A stretch of DNA of 11,207 nt from Sulfurimonas sp. (GTDB taxonomy: Bacteria > Campylobacterota > Campylobacteria > Campylobacterales > Sulfurimonadaceae), in the NCBI GenBank assembly GCA_027056465.1, contig JALUKS010000087.1, positions 1 to 11,207 of the forward strand, written 5' to 3'. Shown piece by piece: positions 1-6,499 of the stretch; the first letter of the stretch is position 1; every line of letters begins with the position of its first letter. The notes beneath the pieces were generated by a model that saw nothing but the letters and a program-made list of their open reading frames with translations, did not search any database and was not told where the DNA came from. The translations under genes and the position numbers were made by a program.

Positions 1-566
1 TTTAGCATTTTCTCTAATTTTGCATACTTTTTCTCTTCTAGTCGATTGACAATAGTCGCAAAATGAGAACATCCCTCACCACACAGAGTTTCATTCTCTA
101 TCTTTATACTCTCAAAAACTTCTTTAGTGCTATCTTCTTTCGCATTTATGACATTTATATAAGAGGCTCCAATATTTTTTGCTATTTTTATATTGATATC
201 AAAGTTAATATTTGGGTTAAGAGATGAGAGCCTGATTCCCTCGCAGAGTACAAAATCATAATTTTTTTCTAACTCTTTAACTTTACTAAGTATCTGTTTT
301 ATAAGTTGGTCTGTTTTATTTGAAGCAATCATATCTTCTACATAACCCACATCAAAACCATACATATCTTCATACTGCATATCGAGGTTATAACGCTCTT
401 TCATAAAAAGAGTATCGCTATCTTCAATATCTTTATTAACTATTATAGGGCGAAAAAAGGCAACCCTGTGGAGATTACGTTTGAGTATTTCCATCATTCC
501 CATAGAGACGAAGAGCATCCCCGCATTAGCTTCTTGTGCAGATATAAAAAGAGACTTTATTTTCAA
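1..566 (-). CDS. pta: Phosphate acetyltransferase, N-terminal part (cut by left edge)
   Basis: Pta interconverts acetyl-CoA and acetyl phosphate in the cytoplasm and usually works with acetate kinase. Only the first 188 codons are here. They form the BioD-like N-terminal domain; the catalytic phosphotransacetylase domain lies beyond the window. Recognisable pieces are a first strand plus degenerate P-loop region (SLFISAQEANAG, residues 5-16), GMMEILKRN, the FFRPI strand, the FVLCEGIR strand, and a segment ending in TIVNRL, which matches the GVIVNKL region of E. coli Pta. I chose the TTG start at 566 because it has an AGAAGG ribosome binding site 7 nt upstream. Starting at the next in-frame ATG would remove the first strand and P-loop region. 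The gene follows res by 11 nt on the same strand, so it probably depends at least partly on transcription from the restriction operon. The family call is firm; operon control is inferred. Confidence 0.88.
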   Translation of the reverse strand, partial: MKIKSLFISAQEANAGMLFVSMGMMEILKRNLHRVAFFRPIIVNKDIEDSDTLFMKERYNLDMQYEDMYGFDVGYVEDMIASNKTDQLIKQILSKVKELEKNYDFVLCEGIRLSSLNPNINFDINIKIAKNIGASYINVINAKEDSTKEVFESIKIENETLCGEGCSHFATIVNRLEEKKYAKLEKML

Positions 567-573
567 ATTTTTA

Positions 574-579
574 CCTTCT
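574..579 (-). promoter_or_regulatory. Ribosome binding site of pta, overlapping the res stop codon
   Basis: On the minus strand AGAAGG lies 7 nt before the TTG at 566. Its first two bases are the last two of the res TAG stop. This decides the unusual TTG start and suggests that ribosomes ending on res could re-initiate on pta. Confidence 0.75.
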
Positions 580-3520
580 ATTTTAAAATATCACTTATTA
601 TTTGTGACAATTCAGGGCTATTGAGCTTAGTTTTATACTCTACATTTATCCCTCGACTTTTTAGCTGTTTGAAAAATGCTTCAGCACTCCTAATTTGCAG
701 TTTCTCTTTTGTACTTATCTCATCAAAGGTATCATAGCCTTTTGTCTCCACTATAAAGTATAACTCTTTCCTATCATTTTGCTCTACAACATATCCAAAA
801 TCAGGATTATAGCTTCGTCCATGAGCTGTAGGAATATTTACTTTTGGCAACTTTGCAAATACAATTATCTTTTTATCATCTGACTCATCTATAGTAACTT
901 TTTCTATATGGCTATCTACTTCCATAAAGTTTTCAGCATAGATAGATTTCTCTTTGATACTCGGTTTTGTGATTTTATATCTCTCGACTCCTAAACTACC
1001 GACATTTATAAAATCTTTTACATAACCATTTTTGTCTGTAAGAGAGCTATTTGAGGTTTTAATCTCTTTAATATCATAAGATATTTTATTGATTATCGTA
1101 TCATATATAGCACTTATAAGCTGCTCTTCTATCTTTTTAAGTGCTAGGTTTTCATTTGTTGCGATAAGTACAAACTTCTCTTTTTTTATACCATGAAGAA
1201 CACTTGCTACTGTTTGCAAACTTAGTTTTGTAGTATTAGAGAGACTTTTAATAAATTCATAGATTGTAAATATAGAGTGCGTTTGTGTGACTACACTCTC
1301 TCTTTGTCTATCATGTTCATTTTCATTTTCTATATGCGTATCTCTCTTTATAATAATATCTTGACCACTTATCATAAAATCAGCATCTATTTTCTCTATA
1401 GATTTATTAATAAGTTCTTGAGAGTTGATGTCATACTTTACAACTGCATCATAATTGAGAGTATCCCATAGATTTTTAAACTTTTTAAATTTATCTTTAT
1501 CTATTTTTATTTTGCCCTTGCCTTTTTTTGCACCTCTTGTTTTTGCTTTAATTCTACTGCTTGTTCTAAAATAGCTATCAAAATACTCTTTAAGTTTTTC
1601 ACAATCACAACCTTTTATATTGAGATTTTCCAGCATATTTGATTTTGAATTATATCTCTCTTTGGAGATAATAATTTCACTAAGACCTTCATCATCTATT
1701 GATATAAAATTTACTTCTTGTAATTTTGTTAATAAATTTACAGCTAAAAAAGCATTTGTAGCTATTTTATTTTCTACAATTATTTCAGTAGTAAATGTTT
1801 TAGAAATATTTTTTACACTATGCTCACTTATCTCATTTTGAATAGAGCTTACAAAATCACTCTCTGTTGAGGGAACAACTACAAAAAGTTCATTTATAAA
1901 ATCAAAATCATTATCCTCTTTTGTGACTCTTGTTCCATCTTGTCTTACTGCAAGTCTTAAACCTCGACCGATTTGTTGCAGTTTGGAAATTTTAGAGTTA
2001 CTTGGTGCGAGTTTACAGAGTGTCATAACATTTGGATTGTCCCAACCCTCCTGTAATGCCCATTGAGAAAATATAAATCGTAAGTTACTCTCAAATGATA
2101 ATAGCTCCTCTTTTTTGTTGAGTATAAGCTCTATAGCTTCTTCTTCATCTTTTAGATTTTTAGATTTAGCAAAATAGCCACTATGTAACTCTTTACAATT
2201 TTTTTCAGTTTTTAAAAGATAGTTTCTATACTCTTCATCTAGGTTCTCTCTTTTGAGTACCTCTTTGAGATTTTTTAAGTAGAGTTTTTCAAAAAGTTTT
2301 GCTAACTCTCCAGCACTTCCATCATCTTGTAAATATTTATCGACTCTATCTATGAAGAAGAGACAAAGAGCTTTTATATTCATCTTGAAAAGCTCCTCTT
2401 CTCTCTCAAAATGATTTTTTATAGCCGTATCTACTATTTGAGTCTGCATAGCATCCAGAAGAACACCATAACTTTCACTCTCCCCAAACGCCAAAGAGAT
2501 GCCATTAGCAAAAAGAACCTCACTTTTTGTGATTTTCTCTATGATATAACCCTTAAGATATTCTATTTCAGCTTTTATACCGAGGTTATCCCCTTTTTTG
2601 AGTTTTAGGCTTCTCTTCTTTGAATTCATATCTTTGTACTCTATAGTAACCTCATACTCTTTTTGATTTGTACCAGTTACTTTTGTATATTCTATCGTGT
2701 GATTATCTACATTTTCATTGCCAACTGTATCGACAGTGATGGCTTTTACCAAACCTTGCGAAAAGGCATCAACACTATCGAGTGTATAGATAAGATTTTT
2801 ATAGGCATCATTTTTGTAAGTTGCCCCAAATCGCAGAGTAAAGAGTGGATTAAAGGCTCGTAAATATTTAGCTGTCTGTTTTCCCTCAAATCTATGTGGT
2901 TCATCTATGATGATAACAGGCTTTAAATAGGCAATAGCCTCCATATAGCTTTTTGCACGACCTATTAAACTCTGTTCAACTCCTTTTTTGTTTATCCTAT
3001 TCGTTGCACTATTAAATGACTGGTAAGTAGAAATAAGAACAGATATATTCATATCACTTGCATTGATGTAGTTTTGTACTGTTTTTTCACTATAATTAAA
3101 TATAGATATATGTTTGCCATACTCTTTGAGAAAAAACTCTTTAGTAATTTTTATATTTTTTATTGTCCCTTGTCGTATAGGATTTGATGGCACAAGTATG
3201 ATAAACTTTGATAGTCCATAGTCACGGTTAAGCCGATAGATAGACTCCAAAAAAGTAAAAGTTTTACCCGTTCCTGTCTCCATAAGAGTATCGATGACTA
3301 TTTCACCCTTTATAGAAACATCTCCTCTATCTATTCTATTTAATGCTCTTATATTCTCTATGTTTTTTGCTAAAATAGCTCTATTTGGATTTAATTCAAA
3401 AGATGGATTGCTTTTTCTGTTTACATTTTTTATAAACTTTATATTTTCAAATAGATGACTAATGCTATCTACTGCTTTTTCTTGATACTCTAATCTATCA
3501 AATTTTATTTTTAGACTCAT
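578..3520 (-). CDS. res: Type III restriction enzyme, Res subunit (helicase plus endonuclease)
   Basis: This is the 980-residue Res subunit of a type III restriction-modification system. In the family, Res works in complex with Mod: ATP binding drives long-range communication along DNA, and cleavage follows an encounter between two head-to-head unmethylated sites. Visible superfamily 2 motifs are a Q-motif-like YQ (12-13), Walker A ETGTGKT (81-87), the DEPH Walker B box typical of the family (206-209), a QWALQEGWDNP segment (486-496) and motif VI QQIGRGLRL (515-523). The C-terminus carries a PD-(D/E)xK nuclease: PDF at 906-908 and ETK at 925-927. The length is normal (EcoP15I Res is about 970) and the frame is unbroken, so it is probably functional. 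The ATG lies 5 nt after the mod stop, with a GAGGG ribosome binding site inside the end of mod. Codon use (AGA, ATA) looks less optimised than in the ABC-F gene nearby, which fits acquired DNA but does not prove it. Confidence 0.94.
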   Translation of the reverse strand: MSLKIKFDRLEYQEKAVDSISHLFENIKFIKNVNRKSNPSFELNPNRAILAKNIENIRALNRIDRGDVSIKGEIVIDTLMETGTGKTFTFLESIYRLNRDYGLSKFIILVPSNPIRQGTIKNIKITKEFFLKEYGKHISIFNYSEKTVQNYINASDMNISVLISTYQSFNSATNRINKKGVEQSLIGRAKSYMEAIAYLKPVIIIDEPHRFEGKQTAKYLRAFNPLFTLRFGATYKNDAYKNLIYTLDSVDAFSQGLVKAITVDTVGNENVDNHTIEYTKVTGTNQKEYEVTIEYKDMNSKKRSLKLKKGDNLGIKAEIEYLKGYIIEKITKSEVLFANGISLAFGESESYGVLLDAMQTQIVDTAIKNHFEREEELFKMNIKALCLFFIDRVDKYLQDDGSAGELAKLFEKLYLKNLKEVLKRENLDEEYRNYLLKTEKNCKELHSGYFAKSKNLKDEEEAIELILNKKEELLSFESNLRFIFSQWALQEGWDNPNVMTLCKLAPSNSKISKLQQIGRGLRLAVRQDGTRVTKEDNDFDFINELFVVVPSTESDFVSSIQNEISEHSVKNISKTFTTEIIVENKIATNAFLAVNLLTKLQEVNFISIDDEGLSEIIISKERYNSKSNMLENLNIKGCDCEKLKEYFDSYFRTSSRIKAKTRGAKKGKGKIKIDKDKFKKFKNLWDTLNYDAVVKYDINSQELINKSIEKIDADFMISGQDIIIKRDTHIENENEHDRQRESVVTQTHSIFTIYEFIKSLSNTTKLSLQTVASVLHGIKKEKFVLIATNENLALKKIEEQLISAIYDTIINKISYDIKEIKTSNSSLTDKNGYVKDFINVGSLGVERYKITKPSIKEKSIYAENFMEVDSHIEKVTIDESDDKKIIVFAKLPKVNIPTAHGRSYNPDFGYVVEQNDRKELYFIVETKGYDTFDEISTKEKLQIRSAEAFFKQLKSRGINVEYKTKLNSPELSQIISDILK

Positions 3521-3525
3521 AAATC

Positions 3526-5445
3526 TTACCCTCTGAACCTAAGTTTATCACTCTTAATTCCTAAGTTACTGACTGCGCTTTCAAGTTCTAAGGTAAATTT
3601 ATCATCACTTATATTTGGTGAGTAAACCGTTATATACTCTAATACTTGTTGTGGTTTTAGTTCTGCGAGAAGTGTATCGATGCTTATGTTACCAAGCACA
3701 AACGCAACATTTGAAGCTAAGTAGAGTTTATCTTTTATGAGTGTTTTGATTTTTACACTTAAAGGTAGGCTTTCAGCTACAAGAAGATTATAGAGTATAT
3801 CTTCACTACTCTCTACTGCTTTTTGAGTAAAAGCGAGTAGATCATCTTGTGTAAGCTCCTCTAAAGACTTCTGATATATCTTTTGTTTGACATCCTCTAC
3901 AATTTCAAAAGTTCTAAAACCTATATCTAAATCTTGTTTTGTTATATCATCTTTTACTATCTTGTCCCCAGCTCTTTTTATGCGTTCTTGTGTAATGTCA
4001 AAGATGGTTTCATATCCAGCTTTTTTAGCTTCAGATTTTTCAGGTGTCTCTTCTGCCCACTGCACACAGATAAACTTTCTATTCCCATCATCTTCTGCGT
4101 TTAAGTCCATAACAGCATGAGCTGTTGTTCCACTTCCTGCGAAGAAGTCTACTATAATATCAGTTTTATTTAATCCAATTTCTATAAAATCTTTAATTAA
4201 TTGCAAAGGTTTTGGATTAGAAAAATACTTTCCGTCTAATAATTCCTTAATTTGTGCTGTACCATTTCCACTACTATATTCAGGTTTGTAAAATATTGTT
4301 TTAGGTTTTTTAGATGGCATATCTCCTAAAGATGGTCTCTGCTTTTTGTATATACCTATTGTTCCATTTCTGGAAATAATTATATTAAATGATTCTTCTA
4401 TAAATTTTTTCTTGCTCCATCTCCATGACATCTCTTCATTTTTTGTTATAGGATAGAGTGTTGTAAGTTTTCCTATATATTGTGTCGGTGGTTGATTATC
4501 TTGTGTAACAAATAATCTATTATTATCATCTATAAATATTGGAAAATAAAGATTTGGTCTTTTCTCTCTTGGAGCATTAGTCCCTGTTGCTTTTAAGTTT
4601 GCCCCTTGTTTATAAAAGCCATACTCATCTTCGTTCCAATCTTCTAATTCATTCTCATTAATACTAATTTCATTTAAAAAAAATTTCTCTTTCTGTTTTG
4701 AATATACAAGAGAATTTTCATGAGTTCCTGCAAATCCAAATTCATCGTTATTTCCTTTTAAATTCATTACTGTAGGTAAATTAGCTACAAAATTATCCTC
4801 CCCAAATATCTCATCACAAAGTAATCTAAGCTGTGCCACTTCATTATCATCAATAGATATAAAAATAACCCCATCATCTTTCAATAAATCACGAGCTAGT
4901 AAAAGTCGAGGGTAGATAAAACTCAACCATCCACTATGTGTTTTCGCACCTTGTATATTTTCTATATAGTCTATATACTCTTTATCATACCCTAACTCTT
5001 CAAGTGTTTCTTCTGTATTTGATGTAAAGTTATCATTGTAAACAAATCCATCATTTTTAGTATTGTAAGGTGGGTCGATATATATCATCTTGATAGCTTC
5101 AAAATAGTTTTGGCGAAGTATCTTCAAGGCATCAAGATTATCTCCTTTGATAAGTATATTTTCTGTACTCTCCCAGTTTTTACTGTTTTCATCATTTAAG
5201 GGTTTTAAAACTTTATAGTTTTTAGAAAATGCACTATGATATGCCTCTTTTTTACCAACCCAGTTTAGACCATAACCATCCTCTTTAATGTTTGCCTTTG
5301 ATGGGTCTAAACTCATCTGTAACTTTTGAGGGTCAATACTATATTTTCCATCTTCATCAATACTCACAGCATGAGGAAACTGCTTTTTTAAAAGCTCATA
5401 GTTTGTATCATTTAGACTCTGCTCTTTGATTATATTTTCTTTCAT
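3526..5445 (-). CDS. mod: Type III DNA methyltransferase, Mod subunit (N6-adenine)
   Basis: Mod recognises the target, methylates adenine at N6 using S-adenosylmethionine, and gives Res its specificity. The catalytic motif DPPY (124-127) precedes the cofactor-binding motif FAGSGT (435-440), which is the beta-class order of type III Mod proteins. Other family segments are GDNLDALKIL (101-110) and the GVIFISIDDNE strand (192-202). The part between about 220 and 420 should hold the target recognition domain. It is more AT-rich than the rest by hand count of sampled lines, as expected if that domain was exchanged. The length of 639 residues is normal and the frame is intact. The ATG has a CAGGA ribosome binding site about 9 nt upstream. 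I found no tandem repeat near the 5' end of the kind that causes phase variation in Haemophilus or Neisseria mod genes. The target sequence cannot be read from the protein. Confidence 0.94.
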   Translation of the reverse strand: MKENIIKEQSLNDTNYELLKKQFPHAVSIDEDGKYSIDPQKLQMSLDPSKANIKEDGYGLNWVGKKEAYHSAFSKNYKVLKPLNDENSKNWESTENILIKGDNLDALKILRQNYFEAIKMIYIDPPYNTKNDGFVYNDNFTSNTEETLEELGYDKEYIDYIENIQGAKTHSGWLSFIYPRLLLARDLLKDDGVIFISIDDNEVAQLRLLCDEIFGEDNFVANLPTVMNLKGNNDEFGFAGTHENSLVYSKQKEKFFLNEISINENELEDWNEDEYGFYKQGANLKATGTNAPREKRPNLYFPIFIDDNNRLFVTQDNQPPTQYIGKLTTLYPITKNEEMSWRWSKKKFIEESFNIIISRNGTIGIYKKQRPSLGDMPSKKPKTIFYKPEYSSGNGTAQIKELLDGKYFSNPKPLQLIKDFIEIGLNKTDIIVDFFAGSGTTAHAVMDLNAEDDGNRKFICVQWAEETPEKSEAKKAGYETIFDITQERIKRAGDKIVKDDITKQDLDIGFRTFEIVEDVKQKIYQKSLEELTQDDLLAFTQKAVESSEDILYNLLVAESLPLSVKIKTLIKDKLYLASNVAFVLGNISIDTLLAELKPQQVLEYITVYSPNISDDKFTLELESAVSNLGIKSDKLRFRG

Positions 5446-5474
5446 ATATGGTATTCCTGCATTATATTTAAATT

Positions 5475-5487
5475 ATTGTAGTACAAT
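5475..5487. promoter_or_regulatory. Palindromic divergent promoter between mod and the YchJ-like gene
   Basis: The 64-nt gap contains ATTGTA-G-TACAAT, a perfect 6+1+6 inverted repeat. Each arm is a -10-like TACAAT pointing outward: 5482-5487 for the plus gene and 5480-5475 for mod. Predicted starts near 5494 and 5468 leave leaders of roughly 16 and 23 nt, and the mod ribosome binding site falls inside its leader. No good -35 box is seen, which is common in Campylobacterota. The repeat could instead be an operator. Confidence 0.5.
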
Positions 5488-5509
5488 TTTAGCAAAAAAA
5501 TGAGTAACT

Positions 5510-5947
5510 ATGTGTATATGTGGCAAAGATAGAGAGTATAAGGAGTGTTGTGGGTCTATTATAACACACAAACGCGAGGCAAAAACCCCAGAAGAGCTGA
5601 TGAGAAGTCGTTATAGTGCTTATGTAAAGGGAGATGTTGCCTATCTTTTAGAGAGTAGTCTCAACGAGAACAGAGACCCTAATGAAGCAAAACTCATAGA
5701 GGAGTTTGCATCCTCGGTTGTCTGGCTCAAGTTAGATATTGTAAACGCAGAGGATGATATAGTCGAGTTTAAAGCCTATTATAAAGAGAATGGAAAAATC
5801 CAACTTCTTCATGAAAAGAGCCATTTTGTTCAAGTAGATGGCGTTTGGAACTACAAAGATGGCGAACTCTATAACTCTAAGATAGAGAGAAATGAGCCTT
5901 GCCCTTGTGGGAGTGGGAAGAAGTATAAGAAGTGCTGTGCGAAATAG
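5510..5947 (+). CDS. ychJ: UPF0225 / YchJ-like SEC-C zinc-binding protein
   Basis: This 145-residue protein has a metal-binding knuckle at each end. The N-terminal one is C2-x-C4-x8-C13-C14; the C-terminal one is a classic SEC-C motif, C131-x-C133-x8-C142-C143, preceded by RNEP as in the SecA tail. The middle (about 25-125), with LMRSRYSAYV and SHFVQVDGVWNYKDG, matches the NTF2-like core of E. coli YchJ, which has a similar length. SEC-C tails in SecA bind zinc or iron and contact SecB or ribosomes; the job of YchJ itself is unsettled. An in-frame TGA at 5501-5503 fixes the ATG at 5510. The leader is short, with only a weak GAG ribosome binding site. The gene diverges from mod and ends 1 nt before the end of the opposing GNAT gene. 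The family is clear, the function unknown. Confidence 0.88.
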   Translation: MCICGKDREYKECCGSIITHKREAKTPEELMRSRYSAYVKGDVAYLLESSLNENRDPNEAKLIEEFASSVVWLKLDIVNAEDDIVEFKAYYKENGKIQLLHEKSHFVQVDGVWNYKDGELYNSKIERNEPCPCGSGKKYKKCCAK

Positions 5948-5959
5948 TCTAGCTCGCAC
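5937..5959. terminator. Hairpin holding both convergent stop codons in its loop (possible weak terminator)
   Basis: GTGCGA (5937-5942) pairs with TCGCAC (5954-5959) around an 11-nt loop. The loop contains the TAG of the YchJ-like gene (5945-5947) and, on the other strand, the TAG of the GNAT gene (5951-5949). No immediate T-run follows on either strand; on plus, CTCTTTT comes a few bases later. A role in termination is possible but weakly supported, and the sequence is also constrained by coding. Confidence 0.25.
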
Positions 5960-6389
5960 CCACCTCTTTTACAAATAGAAAACTTTTTTTACTAAAACCA
6001 TTTTTCTCATAAAACTTATGAGCGTTCTCACGTTGTAAGCCTGAAGAGAGTACGATATTTTCACACATCGCAGTTTTTGCATAGACCTCTAGGTAATCAA
6101 GCATCTCATAGCCATAGTTTTTTAATCGATACTCTTCATCTGTAACAAGGTCAAAAACATAAAGATGGCGTTTGTGATAGAAGTTTGTCTGCACTGCCAC
6201 CCCTGCATAGGTGATGAGCTTATCTCGTTCAAAAAGCCCTATCATCTTATAATTCATCTCTCGCATATCATAAACTAAGTCATCAAACTCCTTAAAACTA
6301 AGCTCTACTCGTAACTGAACAAGCACCTCATATATAGTATCGAGTTCTTTTAAACTCATCTCTCTAATCTGCATATTTTTCTCACTCAT
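5949..6389 (-). CDS. GNAT-family N-acetyltransferase
   Basis: GNAT enzymes move an acetyl group from acetyl-CoA to an amine; the substrate here cannot be told. The 146 residues follow the fold: an N-terminal helix-rich part, the strands KMIGLFERDKLITYAGVAV (48-66) and LYVFDLVTDEEYR (76-88), the acetyl-CoA loop after R88, and the C-terminal ENAHKFYEKNGF (121-132) followed by a final strand. The usual R-x-x-G-x-G/A loop reads RLKNYG, with Asn91 at the first glycine, a mild deviation. The annotated ATG has almost no ribosome binding site. Met6 has a better-placed GTGAG and may be the true start, giving 141 residues. The gene converges with the YchJ-like gene (1-nt gap) and diverges from the ABC-F gene over 110 nt. 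Confidence 0.8.
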   Translation of the reverse strand: MSEKNMQIREMSLKELDTIYEVLVQLRVELSFKEFDDLVYDMREMNYKMIGLFERDKLITYAGVAVQTNFYHKRHLYVFDLVTDEEYRLKNYGYEMLDYLEVYAKTAMCENIVLSSGLQRENAHKFYEKNGFSKKSFLFVKEVGAS

Positions 6390-6464
6390 TCTTAATATTA
6401 TTTTTTATTTTACTTGAATTTAGTTACAATAGTTTTAATAAACATCTTTTAAACAACTCTTAGC

Positions 6465-6470
6465 TATAAT
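6465..6470 (+). promoter_or_regulatory. Promoter -10 box of the ABC-F operon
   Basis: A perfect TATAAT sits 29 nt before the ATG at 6500, giving a predicted start near 6477 and a leader of about 23 nt that contains the AAGAGAG ribosome binding site. No clear TTGACA-like -35 box is present at the right spacing. This is the only good plus-strand promoter seen before the three-gene operon. The minus-strand promoter of the GNAT gene in the same 110-nt gap is not clear. Confidence 0.6.
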
Positions 6471-6499
6471 CGCGAAAATTTATATCCAAGAGAGTCTTC

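Noticed and set aside
468..2863. Several plus-strand open frames (for example 468-737, 1277-1471, 1620-1841, 2411-2608, 2663-2863)
   Set aside because: They lie antisense to pta and res, lack ribosome binding sites and family features, and are explained by the AT-rich coding strand opposite.
4676..4683. A T8 run (coding strand) inside the mod recognition region, as a phase-variation tract
   Set aside because: Similar A/T runs of 7-8 occur in res, the SUI1 gene and the cyclase (for example 10449-10456). It encodes ordinary Phe codons, and known phase-variable tracts in this phylum are mostly longer G/C runs.
578..5445. A larger defence island or mobile element carrying the restriction genes
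   Set aside because: No integrase, transposase, direct-repeat ends, tRNA target or second defence gene is visible. The neighbours are ordinary chromosomal genes.
6390..6499. A third mirror-image promoter between the GNAT and ybiT genes
   Set aside because: The plus-strand TATAAT is clear, but no symmetric partner exists. TAAAAT and TATTGT candidates on minus are scattered and badly spaced from the GNAT start.
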